From Golubevia sp. BC0850 (lineage: Eukaryota; Basidiomycota; Exobasidiomycetes; Golubeviales; Golubeviaceae), in contig JAAVVG010000015.1 of the NCBI GenBank assembly GCA_012976225.1, positions 372,001-436,000 of the forward strand: a DNA stretch of 64,000 nt, in the 5' to 3' direction. Below the pieces are notes generated by a model. The model was not told the origin of the DNA and ran no database searches. It worked only from the letters and a program-made list of their open reading frames with translations. Shown piece by piece: positions 43,728 to 54,759 of this stretch. Each line of letters opens with the position of its first letter. The first letter of the stretch is position 1. Made by a program: the position numbers and the translations under genes.

Positions 43728-45205
43728 ATGCCCCTTCGATATGTGACTATAGGGGCTCTTCTGTACTATGCAACTGCAGGAGCAAACATGGCATTGATTG
43801 GGATCTACTTTCTAGCTAGCAGGTGAGTACTTGAATCTGTCTCAAGAGGTTGAGACCACCTATTTAGCTCAACCCTGACTGAGTCAAGAAAAAGTTCTAA
43901 AATTTCCGATGACAGAGAGGATCAAAGACAACGGAAAAGCTCTCAGGTGACTTTCATACGACAAGGTATTAAGTTCTGTTTGATTGTTACTTGGATCGAG
44001 CTTTGCTTGCTGGGCTTATGGTTGATTCAAACGGTGACGTCGGAGCCAGTAAGTCGTAGCAAGGGGCTCATTCTCACAGAAAGCGACTAATTTATTCCAA
44101 ATCTTCTCTCTCTCTCTGTGTCATTTGAAGTTAGAGCCACCAGCTCTTTTCAGGCAAGTAAGATGGGTGTCTTCGATGTTTAGGAATTAGAGACTGACCT
44201 GCGGACACTTGACCCCTTGTTTACGTGCGTTGACGCGCGACGCCTCTCCAGGTATCACATCCCAACTGCCAACCTATTCGAGTTGAGTCGAAGATCCAAC
44301 CTAAGCACCTGGCTTCTTTTGTCCTTTCTGACTCTCCATCTTCCCTTCCCCACAGTTGTCACGTTTCCTTGTTCTGTCAAATCTACTTCGTCGGTTTGAT
44401 CTGTGGAGCAAATTCTGGATCATCAAATCTTCGCCTGCCTCTTTGGACATTCGTAGGCTTGATCTTGGCAATTCCTTACGTGTCTTCTCTCGCAGCTTCT
44501 ATTTTCTTCCTACTGGACATGTCTGAAGGTATTCACAGGGGAAGACTTCTTTTCATGTTCTCCAGCAGAGTTGCAACAGATGCATTGGGAGTGACTTTTT
44601 TGATCTTCAAGTTCACGTAAGTCTCTTTTTGACTTTGCTCTCTTTTCTGGGAATATCAGATGGTGACTTTGTCTATCCCTCGTCAAATAGGGATCAGAAC
44701 TGGCAATCGCCTCGCAGGCAAGGAAGACTACCATTTTGGGCCTCCATCTGTTTTCAAGCTGGACTTCTGCCGCTCTCCTTCTCGATTGCGAGCTTGGTTT
44801 CGTTTTCCAAATGTGGTCCGACTCTAAACTCAATCTTCGTAATCCCAAAATCACAGATCGATCTCAATGCTGTGGTGAGTTAAGCAGGGAAAAGGGGGGA
44901 GAGACGTGGAAGGGCGCAGAGAGCTTTCACTAGAGTTTCTGGAGTTGAACTGATCTGAAGCTGAGCTAAATCCTTCGTTTTTCTCTCTCAAGCTATCGAG
45001 CTTGCTTTTGACACGCTGGTTTCCGGAAGGACGAGAAGCAATTCGGATGCAAACCAACCCAACTTCCACGCCTCTGTCCTGTCAGAGTGGGATTCGGCTG
45101 CTACATGCCTGCCTTGAATCTTCCTTAGCAGGATCGGATCAGGATCAGCTGCACTCGAAGGCTCCAAAGGAACGAGTAAAATTGGAAAGGATAGCGGAGA
45201 ACTGA
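43728..45205 (+). CDS. Seven-helix membrane protein with short tail (7TM-D)
   Basis: Predicted 302 residues from exons 43728-43822, 43916-44048, 44131-44153 (23 nt), 44356-44616, 44691-44874 and 44993-45205. Helices: YVTIGALLYYATAGANMALI at the very N-terminus, GIKFCLIVTWIELCLLGLWL, SLFCQIYFVGLICGANSGSS, WTFVGLILAIPYVSSLAASI, MFSSRVATDALGVTFLIF, WASICFQAGLLPLSFSIASL and QIDLNAVLSSLLLTRW. Exon 3 ends CAG|GCAAGT, a textbook GC donor, and this is the only join that gives continuous frame. Unlike the other three family members the tail is only about 55 residues. 7TM-C and 7TM-D lie next to each other in the same direction and share exon layout, so a tandem duplication followed by strong divergence is likely. 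Confidence 0.72.
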
Positions 45206-45383
45206 TTTGAAGGAGAAGGTTGTCGTCTATTTGAAAGTATTTAAATATATCTGAGTCTATTTTCCTCGTCGAGAAGTTGAAGTAACGTAATGTTGTGAAG
45301 GTCTATGATTGAAAGATCAAAGGAAATGAGGAAAGTAAAGGGAGTGATTAAATAAAAAGGGGGAAAGGGGGGCTCATAAATCA

Positions 45384-48300
45384 TTAATGGAATCTAGGCA
45401 GCTGATTATCGTTTCTATCTCTTGTACTCCAAATCATTCTTGCTCTCAGCATACTATCTCTTTTTCCATTCCCAGATGAAATCGCTCCACCAGCGTTTGA
45501 GACTGGCCAAACTCCGAATCCTCTTCCATTGCTTTCAAGTCCAACGACGACTCTTTCTTGTTGAGAAGGTTCATCGAAGAGATCTAGCAGGCTTGTGGCA
45601 GCAGTACGAATGACTGCTTGACGATTGAAGACTGGAGGAGCTGAGGATTGATGAGATAGCTTTGCCTCTGGGTTTGCAAGATGGAGGCTCGAAGCGCTTG
45701 GACCGGCGTGAGCTAACATAGCGGAGAGTGAAGCTGTTGTTGCGTGATGAGCATGTTGTTGAGCTTTGGATAGATGAGTTGCGATTAGATGGGAAGGATC
45801 CATTAGAACTCTTTGAGCCAGCACTGCAGCTGGAACTTGAACCCGATGAGTACCGGAAGGATGGTCCCAAGTAATACAATCGGAAGAGGTACACCATGCC
45901 CAGCTAGAGTACGAAGAAAGGAAAAGTTAGAGGAGAAGGCGTCAGTGTTGTGAAGCCTAGAAGTTAAATTATCGATTACTCACAAGAAGAGAAACACGGC
46001 CACAGCTGCGTAGATATAGAGAAGACCGAGATAGATGTAGAGTGGTAGTTTATCATATTGAGAGGCCAGAATGTCCTCCCAGCTTCTCACTTCGACATTA
46101 GTAGATTGAAGTAGACCGCTCGCCATGGCCAGCACGTTTTGACTAAGGTCGTTTGAGAGAGTGGTCTCGAATTCTTCCTTCCCAACTCTACCGATCAGCT
46201 TTCCAAGAGGATCCAAAGCTAAACTAGTCACTAACCCAGCTAAGACTGGACCAGAAAGAGCATGAGCGATTGAAGAGGATGAGTTCTTGATTCCGTCATC
46301 TTGTGCTATTGAATAAGTTGAGTTGAAGTAATCAAGATTGAGGTCTTTGAAGGTTAGAGAACACTCTGCAAGTGAGTAAGCGTAAGTTGACGGTCCGACT
46401 TGATATGAGACGAAGCCGTCCTTCTTCAAGTCTTTCATAGATCCACCACCTGGAAGCGAGAATGACATTAAGACTGAAAGTTTAAAGGGATTGGAAGAAG
46501 CTGCTACTGTAGAACTCGATCCGACATAGTTGTTACTCGAATCAATTAGATATAAAGCTGAGGCCAGATTATTGAAAGGAACGTTTTGACTGGATCCAGT
46601 GACTTGCGATTGAAGTTCCGGTCGATTCACATTAGAGCAATTGAAAGACTGTTCGTCAGCTTTGCAGGACGAGGTGATAACCTTGCATTCCGTCTTTAAT
46701 CCAATCGTAGAAGCCATGTAGATATCTTGACGATGAGACTTGGGATTGATAACGTAGCTTAATCCGTCGAGTTCAGATCCAGGCCCAGAGTCGACATCAT
46801 TCATTGTCAAGACACCATGTTCTTTACTTGCGTTTCTTGAGGTTAACCATCCTTCTTCGGCTACGTAAGTCTTCTCATAATCCGAAGTCTGAGCGAAAAG
46901 TGGTAGACCAGCGTTGAGTGAAGGTGAGATCAAACAAGCAGGCGAAGTCAGATTCTTGGAGTTGCTGCAGGTAGTTTCGTTCAAAGCCATTCCAAACGCT
47001 TCTGTTCGAGTTCCACCATGAACGCTGATGACCTCGACTGGCGAAGGCCAGGTATCAAGAGGTATCAAGAGGTATCAAGAGGTCAGCGATCCGTGCTTAT
47101 CAGCTCTGACATGCCCTTCGAAAGTAAACTCACCAGTCTTTGTCGTTTCATGAAGCCAAAAGTCAGTCCACCCCACTCCGCTGTTCAGAGTCAACAGTAT
47201 CGCCAACCAAACCATGGCCTTGATGAGAATCTTAGGCACGTGAGCTTTTGATCCTTTTCCTCTAACCACATGGTTCAAACTATCCCAAAGAGCCGACCAT
47301 TGAGTGGAACAGAGTTGGATAAGTAGCGTGTACTGTAAGGGAGTTGGAAGCTCTTCGACAACTGTCATCGAAGCAGACGCGGCGACTTTCGATTGAAGCA
47401 TCAGCCAGTCTGCACCTAGAGAATAGGCGACCAGTGACATGAGAGGGTAGACTGAATTAGAGACGAGAGTTGAGATGACTGTGCGAGGACACGAGTAGAG
47501 ACAGGAGGTCAGCAACGAGGCAAGAGGTAAGAAAGTTAGACAACTTCTGTCATTCTCTCGACTCACTAGAACTAAAACTCAAAGTTGTAGTATGACTAAT
47601 CTCGGTATTGAAGGTCAAAGTTCCATTAGAGCTTCTACTACTATCCTTGTACTCTCTTCCAATCTCATCTTCAAATCCTTCTCGAACGTAAATAACTCCA
47701 GGTGACTCTAAAGGAAGTTTATGACTCCAAACCCAATAGAGCATACAAGAAGCTAAACCTGCAGTTAAAGTCAGAACCACTACGACTGGAACTAGAAGCA
47801 TTAGGGGTGGAATGTATTTCTTTCCTTTTGAAGATGGATATAACGTGTGAGGATTAGAGTTGGCGAATTGGTTGGAGTTGACGAATTGATTGAATCGAAC
47901 ATGATGATCTTCAGGATTCAGTTTTCTTTCTTCGAAATTGTCATCGGATTCAGAATCAGATGAGAAACTACTACCTCGACGAAGTCCTAAGGCATTGCTA
48001 GATCGAGTAGATTTCTCAGGCTCTAAAAAACCAGCACTTGATGAGAGGTGGTATCGATCAAGAAGTAGAGGAGATGAATTGGCTAAAGAGGAACTGGAAG
48101 AATTGTTAGATCTATAGATGAATTTTGAATTTCTGAAGTTTTGGACGTCGGTTTCTGTATGCTCGGAACGTGCTAGGGTGCGACTGACAGGTGGAAGATG
48201 GAAGATTATGACGTCAGATGGAGCTCCATTCCAAGTTGTATCTCTAAAATTCAGTAAAAAGGGAGAAGAGGAAACCTAAGAGAGGAGGGTAACTCACATT

Positions 48301-48419
48301 GTTTGATGTTGGTCGGTGGAATGAAGGTCGGCCAGAGAACCAAACTCTGAAGTGGAAGGTCTAACGACTGGTTGAGATGGTAGTCTCGGCAGCTCGATAT
48401 CTGAATGATCATTTTCCAT
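45384..48419 (-). CDS. Large multi-pass membrane protein, unknown function
   Basis: Predicted 905 residues on the minus strand from exons 48419-48298, 48243-47567, 47478-47134, 47037-45984 and 45903-45384. A 190-residue disordered Ser/Asn-rich N-terminus leads to a first membrane segment (PLMLLVPVVVVLTLTAGLAS). A second hydrophobic block (SVYPLMSLVAYSLGADWLML) and a third (VWLAILLTLNSGVGWTDFWL) follow. Then comes a 300-residue region with many Asn-X-Ser/Thr sites and cysteines, likely outside the cell or in a lumen, and a last helix (IYLGLLYIYAAVAVFLFLF). The cytoplasmic end is Ala/His/Gln-rich. The layout resembles large membrane proteins of unknown function common in basidiomycetes; I cannot name it. 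Start: the ATG at 48419 has a purine at -3 and G at +4; an in-frame ATG at 48596 would add 59 residues. Confidence 0.7.
47051..47080 (+). repeat. Three perfect 10-bp tandem repeats within an intron
   Basis: GGTATCAAGA is repeated three times without change in the intron 47038-47133 of the large membrane protein gene, next to the splice acceptor. The reading frame happens to stay open through it, which makes the intron easy to miss. Confidence 0.85.
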
Positions 48420-48886
48420 GATCCAAGATTGGGAAAGGAGGAGAGAAGTAGCTGGGGTTTGTCCGGTTGGCTTAAAGGGTAGCACGAACGCAACTCTCTT
48501 GTTTAAGGTAGAAGCTATGTACGAATGTTGAGTGATAAGAAGTTTGAAGACAGGAGAGATTTGAAGGAGAGGTTCATTTAAGAGGGATTCAGCCATTGAC
48601 TCCCTTCCAAGCCAGCATTCCTTCAACTTTTGCAAGGAGGTCCAAAAAAGTGTTTGACAGCGGCATCTTTGGCAAGTCGGCAGCCAGTCTCTGAACGAAC
48701 GCAGCCTGCTAACTCGTCAGCTTTGATAGTTGATAAGCATACTTTCAAAGAAGTTTTCCAATTTTAGAAGATGTGATGATAGGAGGTGAAGATGGAAAGA
48801 AGTGGCTTCCCTTCGTTTCATCTCACGGGTAGCGCATCCCTCATCCTCATCCATCCCATCATCACATCTCCTATCTTGCAACCTTG
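48420..48886. other. Divergent intergenic region
   Basis: Promoter region between the large membrane protein and the beta-adaptin gene. It includes the possible upstream ATG at 48596 (minus strand). No separate gene seen. Confidence 0.45.
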
Positions 48887-51581
48887 ATGGCTGATTCTTC
48901 TTCCACAAACAAGGATGCCAAACTCTTCCAGCGAGGAAAGGTACAAGAGTTGAGGGCAGAACTTCAAGATGACAGGAAAGATAAAGGTTGGGTCAGGAAG
49001 AAGACAGTACTCAAGAAGATCATCGCAAACGCTACAATGGGAAATGATATGTCTGCTCTTTTCTCGGATGTAGTTCATTGTATGGGAATTCAGGTATTGG
49101 AGATTAAGAAGATGGTTTGTGAGTACTAGAGAAACGACAGGTTCAAAGGGTAGTAAGGTGGAGAGATTAGACCAGACCCAACCCCTCAATGAGGATCAGA
49201 CCGGGGTCACATCTTTACATCTATCAGAGTCGACTTTAGAATCATATTTGGGAATCGTGTGACTCAGAAGGAGGCAGTGGGGGGAGAGAGGGAGAGAGAG
49301 GGAGATAGAGCGATGTCTACTCTGACAGTTCCTACTTTGAGCTCACAGCAATTATGTGGAAGCTGATCTTCCGTCGTTCTCATCTACTCTTCCTTCTTAG
49401 ATCTTTATCTCATCAACTACGGAAAAGCTAAGCCAGAAGAGGTCCCGAACGCCATCCCTGGCTTCCTCTCAGTAAGTTGGCTAGGAGGGTTCTCTTGCCC
49501 CCCTTCGGACTCCTCTCTGACTTCCCGCCTCTACCAACTTATTCTCTTAGGATTGTAACGATCGAAATCCTTTAATCCGAGCCTTAGCAATTAGAACCAT
49601 GTCCTACATCCAAGTCTCATCTATCCTATCAGCTCTAGTCGATCCTCTACGAAACTCACTCAAGGATTCCGATCCTTACGTTCGAAAGACGGCAGCCATC
49701 TGCGTTGCAAAACTCTACATGAATGAAAGGAGACTGGTGGATAAAAATGGCTTCATCAATATGTTAAGAGATCTTCTAGCAGATAACAATCCAACAGTAG
49801 TAGCAAATGCAGTCGCAAGTTTGGTGGAAATCTCAGAGAGATCGGACAACATTCAACTGAAATTAAACCTGACAGTAGCTAGTAAATTGGTATCTGCTTT
49901 GGGAGAATGTTCGGAGTGGGGTCAAACCTACATCTTAGAATCTCTCCTGTTCTTTGTTCCTCAAGATTTCGCTGACGCTGAGATTTTGGCGGAAAGGATC
50001 GCTGTTAGACTTCAACATGCTAATTCAGCTGTGGTTTTAACGAGTACGAAGGTTATTCTATATCTCATGAACTACATCTCTAGTGCCGAATTTAAAGAAA
50101 CTCTTTGTAGGAAATTGAGTCCTCCTCTGGTCACTCTACTTTCTTCAGGTCCGGAAGTTCAATACGTAGCTCTCAGGAACATTCTTCTAATCATTCAGAG
50201 AAGGCCTATCGTACTACAGAACGAGGTGAAGGTGTTCTTCTGCAAGTACAACGATCCTATCTATGTCAAGATGGCGAAGCTGGAGATCATGTATCGACTT
50301 GGAAGTGAGAAGAACGTGGAGCAAGTTCTAGCCGAATTGAAAGAGTGAGTAGATCTTCGGGCTCAGATCTCGACCAGTAGTAAAGACTTGTTGACTTAGA
50401 ATCTTCCTCGATCTCTCGAACCTGTTCAGGTATGCCTCCGAAGTCGATGTGGACTTTGTCCGAAAAGCTGTTAGATCGATCGGTAGGCTGGCGATCAAAA
50501 TCTCTTCTTCAGCAGATCGATGCATTCAAGTTTTGCTCTCTTTGATTCAAACCAAAGTCAACTACGTTGTTCAAGAAGCGATCGTGGTCATCAAGGACAT
50601 CTTCAGGAAATATCCAAATCGATATGAGAGCATCATCGCTACTCTTTGCGAGAACCTAGATAGCTTGGATGAACCGGAGGCAAAAGCTGCTATGATCTGG
50701 ATCATTGGACAGTATGCCGATAGAATTGAGAACTCGGATGAACTGTTGGAAGACTTTTTGTATAGCTTCTTGGAGGAAAGCGCTGAGGTGAGTAGGCCAG
50801 AGAATTATGAGCAAGCTGTTCTATTTCTTGCTCTAAACCATCCTTCGATCTCTCTTTGCTTCCATTCCTTCGACAGGTCCAGCTGGCTCTGTTGACAGCG
50901 ACAGTCAAACTCTTCCTCAAGAGACCTTCAGTGGGAGGAGATCTAGTCCCAAAGGTCCTCAAATGGGCAACGGAGGAAGTGGAGAATCCCGATTGTAGAG
51001 ATCGAGGCTTCATGTATTGGCGATTGCTTTCTACGGATCCAACCACAGCTAGAGAGATTGTCCTTTCCGAAAAGCCCCCCATCTCAACGGAAACCGATAG
51101 GATGGATCGACAACTGTTAGACCAACTCCTACTTCACGGAAGCTCTTTAGCGAGCATCTTCCATCGAGTTCCTAATACCTTCATTCGAGGAAGTAAGGCA
51201 AGGTACATGCCGGATTCTCCAGCTCTGGACGAAGCTGCAAGGAGGTACGCATCAAATCACATCTATTCGAAACCTGTTCAAAAGGCTCCCTTCTCTGCCA
51301 AACAACCTTTTCAACCTCAAGCTCTATCGACGAATGGGGATGGAGTCGCTCCTGCTTCAGAGGCATCTGCCACCACGACGTCTCTCACCTCTCCATCTGC
51401 CGTCACCTCAACGACGGAAACCTCAACTGCTCAAGCAACTGGAACCACTTCTAATGGAGGACCGGAAAGTGGGGAAGATCCTTACGCTTCTCTTCCAGAT
51501 GACTTCGGAGCCACCTCGGGAGGTTACAGTGCTGACGCTCCGAGACCGATCGCTGCTGGAAGTAGCGACCTGCTGGCGTGA
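48887..51581 (+). CDS. AP-1-type clathrin adaptor beta subunit (beta-adaptin)
   Basis: Predicted 719 residues from exons 48887-49118, 49401-49471, 49551-50344, 50430-50787 and 50877-51581. The N-terminal HEAT-repeat trunk is unmistakable: [80 protein letters not shown] and [17 protein letters not shown]. The trunk ends near residue 620 and a Ser/Thr/Pro-rich hinge of about 100 residues closes the protein; the appendage ear of animal beta-adaptins is absent, as in fungi. Beta subunits pair with gamma or alpha chains and bind clathrin and dileucine cargo at the trans-Golgi/endosome (AP-1) or plasma membrane (AP-2). AP-1 is favoured by length and by the conserved opening, but AP-2 cannot be excluded from one sequence. 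Confidence 0.93.
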
Positions 51582-52062
51582 GGAATGAGAGGGGCAGCGA
51601 TCCGGTTTTCCAATGTAAATGTACATTTTGCTTTTTCACTCTGGTGCGAATAATTGTTGAGCTCTTGAGCCACGTTGGAATCGAGACAAGGAAGAACACG
51701 AGCGAAGGGAGTCATCATTTGACAAGGGTGTGTCTTTTCTGGAGCCGCATCGAGTACACTTTGAATCGTTCAAGAGAACCTCGACTGATACGCAAAGCAC
51801 CGGTGTGATCAAAACTCGAGATTCTCTCCACTACGTCAACTCTTCTCATCAAAGAGGTATCCACACGATTCTTTCATCGAAGTTCCGGAGAAACCAGCCT
51901 TTACGTCAGAAAAGGAGAGTAGTCACAGAAACTAGTGAGACGGCTTTCTCTTTTAGGCTCGTCTCCAGCTGACGAAAAAGAAGAGTCGTCAGATCTCTCT
52001 GTATCTTTTGACCAAATCTTTGTAGCTCACTCACGAATCTCTCCTGGTTGTAGTAAACGTAA
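51582..52062. other. Intergenic, no gene seen
   Basis: 481 bases between the convergent beta-adaptin and F-box-like locus. No gene seen. Confidence 0.4.
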
Positions 52063-53110
52063 TTACACCTTTCCGCTTTTGAACATTTCTAAATTCTTGA
52101 GCTTCTCCCTATGTTTCTTCCAGGTCTTGATGAAGTTGGTACTGGTGATTGGCTCATCGAACTTATTGAACGGTTTTTCTGGCACTCCTATAAACTCCAA
52201 ATTTGGAAGCTTTCTGGTTCTAAGAATGGTAGTCAAGTGATGCTCCTCGTCAAAGTGTTGAGAAGGAACTGATGGTTCGTTGAGGAAGTAACCAACGTAG
52301 ATTGCTCGAAGAGTTGATGGCAACTGAAGATTGAGGCAGGGGTGTTGAATAAAGCTGGACAATGAAAACATATCAAAACGCAGAAACTGAAAGTTTTGGA
52401 AAATGGCGTAATCTAAACTATTCTGGGGCTCGTCTTCATGGTGAGTTCCATCCTTTCCATTAAATTTTTGGACGTAAGAAAATTGACTAGCCTCGGAGAA
52501 GTAGATGACTAACGTCTCCACATTCTTCATTTGATCTAGAAAGAAGTTAATCATGACCTGTCTATAACCTGTTATCAAGATTGCTCTTTCAGCCTCGGGC
52601 CGGGAATAATCAGAAGTCGAAGAAACGAAGGCATTCAGCCAATCTACCGTCGTATCTGCTACTTTGACCTCTCTGGTAGACGGATCTAGGATGGTTAAAG
52701 TCTTAACGAGTGTCTCTGCTTCTGGTTGACGTTCAAAGAATGAGAGCAGAGCCTCTATGTGATAGGGTTACAAAGCGATGTTGGTGAGAAGGAAGCGGCA
52801 GTAGATCTTGTAGCTCGAAGTGGAGGCCAAAATCAAAGCATAGAGTGTCGAGTCTCTCAATCTACTAATTGAATGTACGAGAAAGGACTGGTTGATTAGA
52901 GTGAGGTCATTCTTGGTGGAAAGAGGATTGACTCACACTTTTGCCTCCTCTCTCTCTTCATCTTCGTCCTTTGCTTCCTTCCGTCCAGCTCCTTGCTTCC
53001 TTGACTATTTGTCCAGCGAGTTCTTCTGGAAGAGAGATACTCTTCCATGTGGCGATTCGTTCTGTTTGTTCGATGAGTTCATGTTCGCTGTTTGGTGCGA
53101 GTTTGACGGG
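52063..53110 (-). pseudogene. F-box/LRR-like gene remnant
   Basis: A minus-strand reading frame of at least 230 residues runs from about 52767 down to 52063 (YHIEALLSFFERQPEAETLV, then FFLDQMKNVETLVIYFSEAS, ending KTWKKHREKLKNLEMFKSGK). It has the look of fungal F-box proteins: weak Leu-rich repeats, aromatic-rich, no introns. The same frame continues upstream past a single TAA at 52768-52770 into another 55 plausible residues (LINQSFLVHSISRLRDSTLY), and a further piece (SISLPEELAGQIVKEARSW) with an F-box-like LPEEL lies near 53000 in a different frame. Either this is a decaying gene or I am missing an intron around 52770; no suitable GT/AG pair was found there. No function is proposed. Confidence 0.4.
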
Positions 53111-53349
53111 TAGGAAAGATGAGAGAAAGAATTCTGGAAGAGGTCAACTTAGGTCAACTTTCACACCGACTTGAGCGCGATGAGCTCAGAACACTGACAC
53201 GCTGATCCTTCTCAATAGAGAACCATTTGTCGTGGATAATAGTACAAAATGAACTCATTTCAAGAGCTCACTTTCAAGGAGCGTTATGCCCTTTTGGTGG
53301 CGAAACCCAGTTCAGTTTCATCTGCTTGACCAAAAAGGTCAGAGTTTCA

Positions 53350-53640
53350 TTAGATGTTCTCCGAGCAAGCATTTGAATACACAACAGAAGATTTCACTGA
53401 ACTGTAGGCGTCAGGCGACGTGAACACGGACAGCAGCCCCTTGCCACGAGATCTACTGGAGCAATCATCAGTCAAAAGTTTTTCGAGTATTTGGAACGTG
53501 GGATGTCCAACCAGAAGAAAAGGTTTCGATCTCTTTTCCGGAGAACTTGAATGCAGATTTGGTAGCTTGACGAACCTGGGTTTAAATACGTTTATCAGCT
53601 GCTGTTCTTGACGACTTTCATTTCTCCAAAATTTACTCAT
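53350..53640 (-). CDS. Uncertain 96-residue open frame, possible exon of a decayed locus
   Basis: Minus-strand ATG at 53640 opens 96 residues (MSKFWRNESRQEQQLINVF, later LLVGHPTFQILEKLLTDDC). No family is recognised and no convincing splice to a neighbour was found. It may be the 5' end of the F-box-like remnant to its left, or chance. Low confidence. Confidence 0.2.
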   Translation of the reverse strand: MSKFWRNESRQEQQLINVFKPRFVKLPNLHSSSPEKRSKPFLLVGHPTFQILEKLLTDDCSSRSRGKGLLSVFTSPDAYSSVKSSVVYSNACSENI

Positions 53641-53767
53641 TCTTTCCAAGATCTACCTCTAGACCTTCTCTCTCCCTTTAAGACTTCTTCTACAGAGATC
53701 CTTTAAGTCCATACGAATTGAATTGGAGCGAAGTATGATGTAAGAATTTCGTCTATTGCTTTCTTGT

Positions 53768-54556
53768 CTAATTGTTACAAGTTCCAATCTCTTTTGCCAC
53801 TTCTTCTGATTTCTTCCCCTCCAACAATTCCTTCACAACGTTACTAACCATCCCACCATCAACTCTATCTTTATCCAAAAGTTTTCCAACGTTTTTCATT
53901 ACCATTCCCAACAGCTTCCCACCGGTAGCCTTTTCCCCCTCCTTCGCATCTCCTTCCATCTGTCTGATAACTCCCTCCACCACCTTTTTGACTTCTTCCA
54001 AACTCATCTGTTTCGGTAAAAACCCATTTAACAATTGGATTTCCTTCTGTTCCTTTTCAGCTAAATCCTCTCTCTTTGCAGATTGATAAGAAGTGACAGC
54101 TTCCTGTCTCTTTGAGATGGCCTTTCTAATTAGAGAGATTAAAGTTGGAGGAGTTGTTGAAGATGAGATTTTTGAGTATTGATGATCTGATAGGAGTGAC
54201 TGAGAAAGGAAAGATTGGTGAGGTGAGGTGAGAAGGATGAGGAAGGCTATACTGGCTCTGGCTATGGCTCACCTTGAGAACTGATACTGAATTCGAATCT
54301 TTGGCTTTCATAGCATCTTTAAGTTGCGATTTGATCGTTGTCAATATCGTTTCATCAGAAGCTTGATTTAGTTGAATTAGACTGGCTGAGAATAAGACAT
54401 TAGAATAAATCGTCAGCTATTTGTTGCTTGACAAGAATCCACTTCTGTTTGAAATCGCTCACTTGAAATCTGTCGAATGGCCAGTTGATTCCTATTGCTA
54501 GATTTTCGTAGAGCATTCCTCGTGGCTGTCAGGGATAGAATTGAACGAATTGACAT
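53768..54556 (-). CDS. AIM41: Aim41 / GatB-YqeY domain mitochondrial protein
   Basis: Predicted 186 residues on the minus strand from exons 54556-54463, 54385-54273 and 54121-53768. The first 30 residues are rich in Arg, Ser and Leu with no acidic residue (MSIRSILSLTATRNALRKSS), a good mitochondrial presequence. The rest is a YqeY domain: LTTIKSQLKDAMKAKDSNSV, VLKAISKRQEAVTSYQSAKR, EKEQKEIQLLNGFLPKQMS, GKLLGMVMKNVGKLLDKDRV and GGMVSNVVKELL. The domain is related to the tRNA-binding tail of the amidotransferase subunit GatB; yeast Aim41 is mitochondrial with no settled function. In exon 3 the acceptor is the AG of AGAAAG, not the earlier ATTAG, because only this keeps phase. Confidence 0.9.
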
Positions 54557-54671
54557 CTTTGCTTGAATGGAGCACTCGACAAGCTGAGAAAATTGAAATG
54601 TCAGCGACTCTTCGCGTATTTTCCCGTCACACCCGTCGCATACCTCGCGGTTGGCTTGCTTGAAAAGCCCC

Positions 54672-54677
54672 TATAAA
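54672..54677 (+). promoter_or_regulatory. TATA box of the lactonase gene
   Basis: TATAAA lies 83-88 bases upstream of the lactonase start codon and is followed by a C/T-rich leader, a normal fungal core promoter. Confidence 0.45.
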
Positions 54678-54725
54678 TTGGATCTCTTCAACTTCTTTCT
54701 TCCCTACTTTTCACCCAACAATCAC

Positions 54726-54750
54726 CCTTTCCTTTCCTTTCCTTTCCTTT
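54726..54750 (+). repeat. (CCTTT)5 microsatellite in the leader
   Basis: Five perfect CCTTT units directly before the lactonase start codon, probably in the 5' untranslated region. Copy number may vary between strains. Confidence 0.8.
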
Positions 54751-54759
54751 CATTTGATT

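Noticed and set aside
35632-45205. Mating-pheromone receptor (STE3) identity for the 7TM proteins
   Set aside because: The conserved STE3 motifs are not visible, and no lipopeptide pheromone gene (short frame ending in a CaaX box) was found nearby.
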